Origin: Myrica gale | Lineage: Eukaryota; Streptophyta; Magnoliopsida; Fagales; Myricaceae | Direction: 5' to 3' | NCBI GenBank assembly: GCA_963930655.1 | Contig: OZ005616.1 | Location: 12,614,001 to 12,678,000, forward strand | Length of the DNA: 64,000 nucleotides | Part shown: one piece after another, positions 22,136 through 33,329 of the stretch | How positions within the stretch are numbered: position 1 is the stretch's first letter | Layout: the number at the start of each line of letters is the position of its first letter | Position numbers and translations under genes: made by a program | The notes under the pieces: model-generated | What the model saw: only the letters and a program-made list of their open reading frames with translations | What the model was told of the DNA's origin: nothing | Database searches by the model: none

Positions 22136-23402
22136 GTAAGAGGAGCTTACGTTTGTAAGTGAAAATTGTAAGTGGAACTTACGTCCGTAAGTGAGAACTT
22201 ACTTGTTATGAAAACTGGAATGATACGCAGCATGCTTTTATGAACAAGCATAACAGGTTTATAACCAAGCATGACAAGTTATTTCTCAACAAGCATGACA
22301 TAATGTATGTATTTGCATGAAAGCATGAAAGAAGTTTTGTGCAAATGAAAACATGAAAGTTTTATGAGATCAAGAAAGTTTTATGAGATATTTGTCATCA
22401 AGCATGACCCGTCAAGAGCATTTGCATGATTTTCTAGAAGGAAAGAGAAAGAGAAGCATTTTATGATAAGTTGATTTCTCATCATCAAGTATGACATGAG
22501 CACGTCATGAGCAATTGCATTTGCTTCTATTTTTCTCATAAGAAAGAAGGAGAAATATTATGCAAATGAAAGTACCATTTTTATGCTACTTTATGTTAAG
22601 TTTTATGACAAGTTAGTTAATGAACCCAAGTCGGTCGGTACCGTACCAAGTCAAGAAGGTGCATCCATACTGAAGGACGTTTACGTGAAGGGTGGATGTC
22701 ACCTAGGACACCCATACCGAAGGATGCTTGCAAGAAGGATGGGGTAGTCCAGGAGGTATGTGCAATCACACTGAAGGATGCTTGCAAGAAGGTGTGAACC
22801 TCCAAGGGTCATGTCTAGCCACTGAAGGACGAATGCGAGAAGGTGTGCTAGCTTGACCATATGTAAGGTCTCCAAGGGAAATAGGAGACAGTTCCAATGG
22901 GAACGCACAACCCTGATGTCAGGGGTGAGTGGACCTCAAGTAGCCCATAAGATAAGGATTGGAAAGATTTTCCAAAAGCAATAGATTTATAAGTATAAGT
23001 GATGTTTTCAAGAGCAAGTGCATGTGCATATGCAATCATGAGGCATACACGTGCATCAAAATTCATGATCATGCATGAATTACATACGTTTACATGATAT
23101 TTCAAGTTAAAGTTCATGATGATTTCAAGTTTAGATTTCAAGTTTAAGTGCATGCTTATGATTACAAGTTCAAGTGCATGCTTATGATTTTAAGTTCATT
23201 ATGATATCGAGTTCATGATGATTTCAAGTTTAAATGCATGCTTATGATTTCAAGTTCAAGATTATGAGTTCAAAGAACAAGTTCATGGTTTCAAACTCAC
23301 GATTTCAAGTTCATATTTCCAAACCATGATTTCTAGTCCATGGTTTAATTATAATTCCTTACTGAGTCTTTCGACTCACAGTTTTAAATTGTATCATTCC
23401 AG
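22136..23402 (+). other. Candidate LTR leader intron, LTR E
   Basis: The donor is GAAG|GTAAGAGG at 22136 and the acceptor CATTCCAG at 23402, 1,267 bp. The arms CTGGAATGATAC (22215-22226) and GTATCATTCCAG (23391-23402) are exact complements. Between donor and arm 1 there are several GTAAG and CTTAC motifs that can pair with one another. Confidence 0.45.
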
Positions 23403-23979
23403 ATAACAATTCAGGTGGGAAAATCTAGAAGAGGGACCGATGGGAACGTCCTCATCTCGCTTTGTTGTTTCATTAAAGGTTAGATGTAAATTTTTGAAGA
23501 GCCGGCATGAGCCTCCGTTGTGTGGTGGTCATGGGTTATTCGGCCTAGTAAAGTTCAAGGTTTTGATGTCAAGTATCTTAGTCGTGGTTATCAGAAGCAG
23601 GATTTAAAGAGTTCATAGGAAGCACTAAGAACGCTTGTTATCAGGCATCCTGTGTATGTCTACGTTATGTGTATAAGGATTCAAGATGTATTACAAATAT
23701 GTTCTGAGTAGGTCAATATAAAGGGGATTTGATGGAATCCCTTGGATCATGTACTTCAGCTGTGCAGTCATGCGATGTCATTAAGACGGTTACCCTATTT
23801 CGAGGAAGTCGTTTTGGGTAAGTTGAAGTTTATAGTAAATCTCTTTGGCTGTCTCTCTCAGTTATATGTGTATAAAAAAAAATTCCGCTGCAAGAATAAG
23901 AGAAAACGCTGGAACATTCATTGAGTGGATGTTCGCGGCTGTCATTAACCCCCTTCGGGCTAGCGTTCGGGGCGTGACA

Positions 23980-24616
23980 GTTAAATGGTATCAGAGGAAT
24001 AGAGAGTAGGGCCAAGAGACATAGGGAATGTGTTAGAACCCTTATCCCTAAAAGATAAGCTATAGATCAAGAATTGAATATGCTGGACTTCTAAGTTAAG
24101 TTGTGTTCTATGTGAAGGGATGACCTTGACGTGCGGGATGGCACCTAGAGAACCACAAGAAATTGGGGACCCGAGGATTCGAGTGTTACCATTGATGAAG
24201 TCCTAGGGTACATGGCTTAGTTTATTGCCGAGCAGGTACAACAAGGAACGAGTGGTTAAGGTTACCTGAGGATATGCTTACGCAGACCCTTAGAAGTAAG
24301 TCTTGATTTTGGTAGACCTCCGAATGAAGTTGTCTGAACGTTTTTATTTTAGTCAGAAGGTCAATTTTGGTTGAGGAACAAGTATTGCTCTTTGTTCAAT
24401 TAAGGGCTAGGACTTCAAAACAATTGGGTTGTTTTGAAGATGATGCATTTTGACACCAAACGTGGTTCTGCAATCGAAATTATATGAGGAAAGAATTGAG
24501 GGATTTATTGGGGATTTATACCGCCCAGATAAAGGATTTGTTAACCAATTGTAATGAGCTCAGGTATGTATTAATGCTTATCTATGTTCGGGGTGTGATC
24601 TTTGGTTTAGAAAAGA
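23980..24616 (+). pseudogene. gag: Element E primer site and decayed gag start
   Basis: TGGTATCAGAGG at 23986-23997 is the initiator Met-tRNA primer site. An ATG at 24138 opens MAPREPQEIGDP, like the Gag starts of F (MAPRRSPRSWEP) and A/B (MPPRKQ). After a frameshift the sequence reads like YMAQFIAEQVQQG to about 24255. Beyond that I cannot align it to gag and see only stop-rich sequence; no zinc knuckle is visible. Confidence 0.6.
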
Positions 24617-24880
24617 GATATACCTGAGAAGATATTTCGCATTAAAGAATGTTATGGTGAATGCTTATTGATGCCCTTAGAAACTATGATTGCATAAGAG
24701 ACCTTTGGAATAAATAAGGGTGCTTCATAAGCATTTAGATTGATTATTGATTTCAATGATGATGCATTGGTTCATTTGAAGAGTTAGAAAGATTATGAAG
24801 AATATCTGTTGATTTTATTGCAGAAGTCGAGTTGAGGGAACTTTGTTATAAATTTATAAAGGTCGAGGATTGCTAGAATG
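24617..24880 (+). pseudogene. Decayed RT block, out of usual order
   Basis: Read in one frame with stops, this resembles the distal chromovirus RT: DIPEKIFRIKECYGE, then LLMP, then FNDDALVHLKS followed by DYEEYLLILLQK. These align in order with the A/B motifs [30 protein letters not shown] and [12 protein letters not shown]. It lies before the protease-RT linker at 24957, although RT should follow it. It may be a remnant of another element or a rearrangement. Confidence 0.4.
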
Positions 24881-24949
24881 CACATGGGTAGATCTACTAC
24901 AATGTGATCAATTATAAGGAGTGCCTAATGGTAATTGAGGGGCACATAA

Positions 24950-25354
24950 TATTACCTTGTTCCAAAAGGAGGGGAGACCGGAATGTTGCTTTACCAGTAT
25001 GAAGAAAATGGAGCGAAGGCCATCGATTATCTCGGCCTTGCAGGCTAAGAAATTGTTACAAGGAGGGCATGAAGGATTCTTAGTCTGGGCGAATGATACG
25101 CAGAAGGAGGCTCCTACACTTGAGGAAAACCGGATAGTGAGTGAGTTTCCGGACGTATTCCCGGAAGACTTACCTAGTTTACCACTAGATAGGGAGGTGG
25201 AATTTGGTATTGAATTGGAACCAAGGACAGTCCCAATTTCCAAGGTGTCGTATCGGATGGCTCTAGCAGTGTTAAAGGAGCTAAAGGTCCAACTAGAAGA
25301 TCTCCTTGAGAAGGGATTTATACGGCCAAGTGTGTTGCCTTGGGGAGCACCGAT
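24950..25354 (+). pseudogene. pol: Element E protease-RT linker and RT start (left part)
   Basis: The plus frame starting near 24957 reads FQKEGRPECCF, then [27 protein letters not shown] and ends FIRPSVLPWGAPI, exactly the protease-RT linker of chromoviruses. Element A is inserted after the codons for GAP at 25354 (duplication CCGAT at 25350-25354 and 36398-36402). The frame continues without loss at 36403. Confidence 0.88.
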
Positions 25355-25755
25355 TGTCACGCCCCGAACGCTAGCTAAACGAGGCTAATGACAGCCGCGA
25401 GCATTCCCGGCATGGGACGCTCCAGCGTAATTACTACTATACTTGCAGCGGAAAAGACGTTGATGCTTCAATGTTAAAAAGAAGCCTTATAATGCTAGCG
25501 TATAACATGCATAAGAACATACTTTCCATTGATAACTCAAGGTTGTTAAACATATTCTCAAAATATCAACCAGTTTAAAACATTAACTAACTAAGCCAAA
25601 TGAAACCCATGACCACCACATCACGGTGGCTCATGCCGGCTTTTACAAAAATTAGCTAAATCTTTCCTAACGTTAGCAAACAAGAGAGACATTTCATCAA
25701 CCCTTCTCCTAGGGTTCAAGGTCCTCTTCTTAAGATTCCACCCCTGTAACATCAT

Positions 25756-26620
25756 CTGGAATGATACAATTTAAAACTGTGAGTCGAAAGACTCAGTAAG
25801 GAATTATAGCTAAAACATGGGTTGAAATTGTAAGCATGCACTTGAACTTGAAATCATCATGAACTTAAAATCATAATGAACTTAAAATCATAAACATGCA
25901 CTTGAACTTGAAATCATCATGAACTTGAACTTGAAATATCATGTAAACGTATGTAATTCATGCATGATCATGAATTTTGATGCACGTGTATGCCTCATGA
26001 TTGCATATGCACATGCACTTGCTCTTGAAAACTTCACTATTACTTATAAATCTCTTGCTTTTGGAAAATCTTTCCAATCCTTATCTTATGGGCTACTTAA
26101 GCTCCACCTACCCCTGACATCAGGGTTGTGCGTTCCCGTAGGAACAGTCCCTTATTTCCCTTAGGGACCTTACATATGGTCGAGCTAGCTCACCTTCTCT
26201 CATTCGTCCTTCAGTGGCTAGACACGACCCTTGAGGTTCACACCTTCTTGCAAGCATCCTTCAGTGTGATTGCACTTACCTCATGGACTACCCATCCTTC
26301 TTGCAAGCATCCTTCGGTATGGGTGTCCTAGGTGACATCCATCCTTCACGTAAACGTCCTTCGGAAATGGATGCACCTTCTTGACTTGGTACGGTACCGA
26401 CCGACTTGGGTTCGTTAATTAACTTGTCATAAAACTTGTCATAAAGTAGCATAAAAATGGTACTTTCATTTGCATAAAATGTCTCATTTCTCATGAGGAA
26501 AATGAATGCAAATGATCATGATGCATTCATGTCGTGCTTGGTAATGTCATGCTTGATATGCTTATTCATGAATATTCTTCATGCAGTGTATCATTCCAGT
26601 TTGTAAAGATTTTCACTTAC
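25756..26620 (-). other. Candidate LTR leader intron, A 3' LTR
   Basis: Same structure as in B: donor TAAG|GTAAGTG at 26620, acceptor TTCCAG at 25756, 865 bp. In a 3' LTR it would matter only if transcripts start or read through there. Confidence 0.4.
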
Positions 26621-27859
26621 CTTAGGCTTGCTTGAGTATCGTGTGTCTCGTTACCTACAATGAACCGTACTATTGTCATTCATAGGTTCACTAAACGTAT
26701 ATAGTAATCAATACATTACTCACACAAATCTGTTTTAATAGACCCTCACACTAATTTTTCATACCATAACATATTCGTCATACCTCTAATTCACATGCAA
26801 GTTATCTTAAAACGCTCTCTTTCTTAACTTGAAACAAATTCCAAGACCAACCCCGTAAAATTGGACTAAAATATCAAGAGATAACCACCAATGCAACAAA
26901 GCCTTGAAATCTGCATATGTAACTCCAGAAATCACAACAATCTCCAACAACCAAAATCCGAATCTCTACATGTCACAACCAACATCCAAGGCTAGCTTAA
27001 CATCTCATAACAACAACTATACTCTCACCTTCCTCCCACTTACAACTTCAACTCGAAGTTTACAACCAAATCATGGTTCCATAATTATCAAGTTAACACC
27101 ATTGCATGTACCCATTTCTCTTGGGCTGTTTACCAAACACCTAGTGTGCGTTATTGGTCCTCTTGCCTATTTTCCCAGATCTGAACATATCCCTAACACT
27201 TAGGGCTTTGTGGTTCTCAATATCACTAGCATACATACACTATCTAATGCATCAAACCCTAGATTCGGCCATACTTGCTCAACTTAGGTTTCAATCCCCT
27301 CTTAGGCCTTTTATCAAACACCTAGAGCACATAACCACTTTCTCTTGAACCATCATTTCAGATCTAGCCATTTTTTCCACATGTTCTCATGTAAAAATCT
27401 ATGCTACACTTAAACACTTACAAGATCTACCTTGAACATGCATAGATCCACACTAAACATCCATGAATCACAAGGAGAAAACTACTTAGACAAACTACCA
27501 TCAAACCACAACCAACCAACAAGAGGAAACAAGAAGAGAATAGAGAGAGAGAGAGAGAGAGAGAGTGTAGCACGATTTTTGGCCAGCAAGGATTTACCTT
27601 GCTTCTCTCCTCTTCCTCCTTCTTTTCTTCTCCTTCTTCCTTCTTCCTTCTTCTTTCTCTTCTTCCTTCTTCCTTTTCGGGTGGGTGACTTAGGGCATGG
27701 GAGGTATGATTTGGGGTAAAGGAAAATGTGAGACTTCGTGAAAGAGAGGGAGGTTTAATGCGAAAAGGGCTTGGGGAAAAGACAAGTTTGCCCTCCCCCT
27801 ACTTCATAAATTTCAACTTGCGTATTTCAAACCGGTAAAATTCCGGAATGTAGTTATAT

Positions 27860-28319
27860 GTGTCGACACCATCACTCAAGGTGTCGACACTTACAACATA
27901 TTTATTAAGATGTGTCGACACCATCACTCAAGGTGTCGACACTTCCAACACTTAGCCATAGTGGGAAAAATGTAAACTCTCGGGTTTCAATTAGATGTGT
28001 CGACACCATCACCCAAGGTGTCGACACTTCCATCACTTGGTCAAAATCCACGGGAGTTCTGGAAAAAGGCGAACTCTCGGGTTTCAGTTGTATGTGTCGA
28101 CACCATCACCCAAGGTGTCGACACTTCCAACACTTAGTAAAAATCACTCTAGTTCCGGAAAGATATAAACGCTCGGGTACCAGTCTAATGTGTCGACACT
28201 ATGACTCAAAGTGTCGACACTTACAACACTTAGTCAAAAATTCACTTTGGTCTCCAGGAAAAGGTAAACTTTCGGGTGTTAGTATAATGTGTCGACACTA
28301 TGTTCCAATGTGTCGACAC
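27860..28319. repeat. GTGTCGACAC paired palindrome array, A 3' LTR
   Basis: Twelve copies form six pairs spaced about 54-100 bp apart. In the first four pairs the two copies are extended to 11-bp arms (GTGTCGACACC and its complement) around 9-10 nt, so each pair can also fold as one hairpin. The same array is at 35835-36294, 48150-48609 and 56125-56584. Confidence 0.9.
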
Positions 28320-28422
28320 TTACCTCAAAAATCACCAATTAAAACATACCTACATCCTGAGGAAAATCATAGCAAAATCTCTCTCTCCTATACAATGACA
28401 TAAGTAAATTCGGGATCTCACA

Positions 28423-28435
28423 TCCTCCCCTCCTT
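28423..28435 (-). other. Polypurine tract of element A
   Basis: In minus sense AAGGAGGGGAGGA immediately precedes the 3' LTR. Confidence 0.92.
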
Positions 28436-28676
28436 ATAAAATTCGGTCCTCGGAATTCGATCTTCCTTACCAGAGATTTGTCCTGATGGTGGAGGTCTAG
28501 GACGGGTGAATACTCGAACTGGCCCCACAACTAACGTTATCATAATACACATATATATGCCTTTATATACTTCAACATAGCACTATAGCTCATATGTATA
28601 GTGAGACAATATAAAGGTATCAATGAAAAGAAAAACAGATCAGGCAAGTCATATCGAAATTCTAACATTATCCTTC

Positions 28677-31600
28677 TTAACTTTGTCCTTCCCGTAAGTG
28701 GGGATATTTCGAGTACATTTCACTTTCTAATTCCCATGAGGCCTCTTCTACTCCGTGGTTTCTCCACAAGACCTTAACAAGAGGTATGGTTTTGGTCCTC
28801 AGTTGCTGCTCCTTCCTATCCAAAACCCTTATAGGTTCTTCCACATACGTAAGGTTTTCTCTAACCTGCAAAGGCTCATAATCTAATACATGGGTAGGGT
28901 CAGTTACATACTTCCTTAGGAGCGATACATGAAACACATTGTGAACTCCCTCTAAACAAGGGGGTAGGGCCAACCTGTACGCCACGGGCCCAACTCTATC
29001 TAGGATCTCAAAGGGTCCTATGAATCTGGGTTGGAGCTTCCCCTTTTTTCCAAATCTCGTTATCCCCTTCTTCGGAGAAATCTTCAGAAATACTCTGCTC
29101 CCAGCCTCAAATTCAAGTTCTCTTCTTCGATTATCAGCATAGCTCTTCTGCCTGCATTGGGCTGTCACAAGCCTATCTTTGATTACTTGGATCTTTTCCC
29201 GTGTCTCTGAAACTATTTCCGGCCCTAACATCCTTCTTTCGCCTACCTCATCCCAATACAAAGGTGATCTACACCTCCTCCCATACAAGGCTTCATAGGG
29301 TGCCATACCAATACTTGCTTGAAAACTGTTATTGTACGCGAATTCCGCTAAAGGCAAGTATTGAGCCCATCCTCCTTTGAAATCCACAACGCAAGCCCTG
29401 AGCATATCCTCCAGAATTTGTATAGTCCTTTCCGACTGCCCATCTGTCTGTGGGTGGAAAGCGGTACTAAAATTCAACCGAGTTCCCAATGACTCCTGCA
29501 ATCGTTTCCAGAATCTCGATGTAAATCTCGGATCTCTATCCGACACTATGCTCTTAGGCACTCCATGTAATCTGACAATCTCTTGAAGATAAATCTCCGC
29601 TAACTTCTCCGGGGCATACTTCACCTTAATGGGTAAGAAGTGTGCCGACTTGGTTAGTCGGTCCACGATCACCCATATAGCATCGTAACCCGAAGTAGTT
29701 CGAGGCAACCCCACTACGAAATCCATGGCTATCCCTTCCCACTTCCATTCAGGGATCTCTAGAGGCTTTAGTGTTCCTGCTGGCCTCTGGTGCTCGGCTT
29801 TCACCTTTTGGCAAGTCAAACATCGAGCCACATACTCGGCTATCTCCCGCTTCATATTAGGCCACCAAAAGACCTTCTTAATATCTTGATACATCTTCGT
29901 GCCTCCTGGATGGATGGTATAAGGCGTAGAATGAGCCTCTGCTAGAATCAAGTCTTTAATCTCCCTTGTACTTGGCACACAAATTCTGCCTCGATATCGT
30001 AATAACTCATCCTTATCTCCAAAGTCGGGGTCTTCCTTTTTCTCAATTCGCTCTCTAATCCCTTCAATCACCTTATCATTCTTCTGGGCCTCTCGAATCT
30101 GCTCCTCCAGGGTAGGTTGCAACGAGAGCCCTGCAATGGAGACAAACTGATCGACAATGATAAGCACAATCTCTGCCCTTTTTAAGTCTCTCCTGATTTC
30201 CTCGGGCACCACCTCCATTGAACTTGCCTCTACTGAACTTGTTTCTGCCGACTTCCTACTTAATGCGTCGGCCACCACATTGGCTTTTCCAGGGTGATAA
30301 CTTATTGTGCAATCATAATCTTTAATCAACTCTAACCATCGCCGCTGTCTCATGTTCAGCTCTTTCTGGGTGTTAAAATACTTAAGACTCTTATGATCGG
30401 TGAATATCTCACATTTAACCCCATACAAATAATGTCTCCATATTTTTAACGCATAGACTACAGCAGCTAACTCTAAGTCATGCGTGGGATAATTAATCTC
30501 GTGAGGCCTCAGTTGCCTAGAAGCATAAGCTATTACCCTTTTGTCTTGCATCAAAACACAACCTAAACCTTGCTTCGATGCGTCGCTATAGATTTCATAC
30601 TCTCCATATTCCGAGGGTAGTGCTAATACTGGAGCAGTAACTAAATTGGCCTTTAACTCTTGGAAGCTCCACTCACACTCATGAGTCCATTCAAATTTGA
30701 CATTCTTCTTTGTTAGAGACGTCAAAGGCTTGGCCATCTTTGAGAATCCCTTGATAAACCTCCGATAGTACCCTGCTAATCCCAGAAAACTTCTTACTTC
30801 CTTCACATTCGTAGGCCTCGGCCACTTGAATATAGCAGCTACCTTTCCGGGATCCACGGCAATCCCTTCTCCAGACACTACATGCCCCAAAAAGCGAACT
30901 TGTTCCAACCAAAACTCACATTTGGAAAACTTGGCAAACAACTTCTTCTCCCTAAGAATCTGTAGAACAATCCTTAAATGCTTCTCATGTTCCTCCTTAT
31001 TCCGTGAGTAAATCAGTATGTCATCAATAAAGACAACCACAAACTTATCTAAGAATTCCCGAAACACCCTATTCATCAAATCCATAAATGCGGCTGGAGC
31101 ATTGGTTAGCCCAAAAGGCATCACCATAAATTCGTAATGGCCATATCGCGTTCGAAATGCCGTCTTCGGTATGTCCTCCCCCTTCACCTTCAACTGGTGA
31201 TATCCCGATCTCAAATCAATCTTCGAGAATGCCTGTGCCCCTTGCAATTGATCAAATAGATCATCAATGCGAGGCAACGGGTATCTATTCTTGATAGTCA
31301 CCTTATTCAACTCCCTGTAATCAATGCACATCCTGAGGCTTCCATCTTTCTTCTTTACGAACAAGATCGGAGCTCCCCAAGGTGACACACTCGGCCGAAT
31401 GAACCCTTTATCCAATAGATCCTCCAGCTGAATCTTCAATTCCTTCAACTCTGCTGGTGCCATCCTATACGGTGCTTTAGAAATTGGAGTTGTCCCTGGT
31501 TCTAAATCGATGCCAAACTCCACTTCCCTATCAGGAGGTAATCCGGGTAATTCTTCCGGAAACACATCAGGAAATTCGTTCACTATAGGGGTTTGCTCTA

Positions 31601-33182
31601 CCGTAGCAGTCTCTCTCTGCATTTCATTTGCCCAAACTAAGAACCCCTCACTTCCTCCTTGCAACCATTTCTTGGCTTGCATGGCTGAAATGATCGCCGG
31701 TCTTCGTTCCACCTTTCTCATGCCTACAAAACAACAATCCGGTCTCCCCTCCTTTTGGAACACGACCTTCTTCTCGTAACATTTTATGCTAGCACCGTGT
31801 GTTGCCAACCAATCCATACCTAAAATGAGGTCGAACCCTCCCATTTCCATCACTATCAGGTTAGCCGGCATAATTTGCCCCTCAACTTCTATCGGGAAAT
31901 TTTTCACTATTCGATCGCAATTGATCCTCCCACCAGTAGGTGTTGATACTACTACATGACATCCTAATGGCTCAAGCTTTAAATCTCTTGCCTTACAATA
32001 TGCCGATGCTATGAATGAATGTGTGGCCCCTGAATCAAATAATACAAGGGCTTCTCCCTGTAGCAAGGGCAACTTACCCGTTACTACTCTGGTTTGGTCC
32101 TCCGCATCCCTCGGGGTCAGAGCATATAGTCTTGCTTGAGTTGGACCGCTTTGCCTCCTCGAATTGTCTTGCGGTGCGGGTTGGGATGCTTGGCTTGAAT
32201 TACTTTTTGCCCTACAATCTCGGGCAATGTGACCTGGCTTCCCGCACTGGAAGCATACTCCCTGCCTACACTCTCCGGGATGCTTCTTGCCACATTTGTT
32301 GCATATTGGGAATTGATTCCCTCCTGCAATCTGACTTCCTCCAGGTCTCTGGTTCTGGGCTCCACCAGGTCTCTGATTCTGGCCCCGTGATAAACCCTGC
32401 TTGCTTTTCTTCCAGGGTGCCTGTGACGTTTCCAGCTTGGGAGGAGCCTTCCTCTTTTACTGGTCGTAAAATGCTGCTGTCCTCTGCAGACCTCTTTCCA
32501 CAATCACTGCCCGTTCTATGACTTCTGCCAACGTCTTCAAGTTATGGGCCATAACTCTGTCAAAGATTCGGGGATGAAGTCCCTCTTCAAACTTCCTGGC
32601 TTTCCTCTCCTCATCTGGTACTAAATACGGAGCAAACCTCACCAACTCCATGAATCGACCAGAGTATTGATCAACAGTCATTGATCCCTGAGTTAAGTTG
32701 GCAAACTCTCTCGCTTTTGCTTCCCGCGTCGTCCTTGGAAAATAGCGGTCCAGGAATTCTTGTTGAAACCTCTCCCAGATTATGGGTTGTTCTCCCAATT
32801 CTTGGCTCAGTAGGAGCTTCTTGGATAGCCACCACCTCTTGGCATCTCCCTGTAGCTTGAAAGTAGCAAAGCTCACTCTCTGGGAGTCTGTACACCCCAT
32901 GACTTCCAGCAACTCTTTCATCTCTAGAAGCCAGTTTTCTGCTAGAACGGCATCTCCTCTACCGTTATATACCGGCGGGTGTTGGCGGTTAAACTGGTCA
33001 AAGGTGCATCCTTCAGGGCGATCTCGAGCCCCTTGCACATTTGCCCCTTGCACATTTGCCCCTTGCTGCACTTGTTCAGCGATGAGCTGAGCCATGTGCC
33101 TTAAAACATCATTGGTAGAGACACCTGATTCTTCGGGCTCCTCCTCCGTGTTTCTATTCCTGGGTTGTTTCCTAGGTGGCAT
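28677..33182 (-). pseudogene. gag-pol: Element A gag-pol polyprotein, one nonsense codon
   Basis: A single 1,501-codon frame on the minus strand starting MPPRKQPRNR at 33182. Codon 242 is TAA (32457-32459) where element B has CAA, so translation would stop after 241 Gag residues. Beyond it the frame is open to 28677. In order: Gag with CX2CX4HX4C knuckle (about 310-323), protease DSG (383-385), RT with D656 and FIDD (D720, D721), RNase H YSD (D867), integrase with CX2C at 1121/1124 and D1154, D1215, E1251 (35 residues between the last two), GPY/F module near 1388, and chromodomain at about 1447-1497. It makes the capsid, processes itself, copies RNA to DNA and integrates it. Without the stop it would look intact. 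Confidence 0.95.
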
Positions 33183-33310
33183 CCTGCACTATATCGTCAT
33201 CACTACATAAGTATCCTAACAACTAGTTGATGCATGAGATTTCTAGCATATAGCATACTCGAAATCCAAATAGGCGAGTAGCAAATCTTAAGTTCACTAA
33301 ACTCCTAAAT

Positions 33311-33323
33311 TCCTCTGATACCA
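33311..33323 (-). other. Primer binding site of element A
   Basis: In minus sense TGGTATCAGAGGA, six bases inside the 5' LTR, complements the 3' end of initiator Met-tRNA. Confidence 0.92.
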
Positions 33324-33329
33324 CTAAAC

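Larger units (their letters stand above)
19946..23979 (+). repeat. 5' LTR of element E
   Basis: A 4,034-bp LTR runs from TGTGAGATCCCG at 19946 to TTCGGGGCGTGACA at 23979. It carries seven GTGTCGACAC palindromes (20048-20293), a purine-only tract (20493-20598), an inverted repeat CCGGACGT/ACGTCCGG near 21431-21465, the candidate intron at 22136-23402 and tandem stem-loops at about 22663-22850. It is inserted in element D just past D's primer site; the 5 bp before it are GTAGA. Its 3' LTR partner is not in the window. LTR I at the window end belongs to the same subfamily. Confidence 0.88.
25355..28422 (-). repeat. Element A 3' LTR
   Basis: 3,068 bp, reading in minus sense from TGTGAGATCCCG (28422) to CGGGGCGTGACA (25355). 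It contains 12 GTGTCGACAC palindromes (27860-28319), a (GA)n run near 27541-27565, candidate intron 25756-26620 and stem-loops 26187-26373. Many small ORFs are found here (one of 163 codons across the palindromes); none looks like a real protein. Confidence 0.96.

Noticed and set aside
22617..23153. Recurrent ORFs over the tendency HLLASILQCDC in several LTRs
   Set aside because: They are antisense translations of the tandem stem-loops. Similarity between copies is LTR homology, and frames are broken differently.
27860..28319. CRISPR-like array of short palindromes
   Set aside because: The repeats are 10 bp with uneven spacers that are themselves repeated, there are no cas genes, and the sequence is plant LTR DNA.
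27912..28403. A 163-codon ORF (also at 35887, 48066 and 56041) across the GTGTCGACAC array, antisense to the element
   Set aside because: It arises because the palindrome repeats lack stops in that frame. Its composition follows the repeats and no domain is seen.
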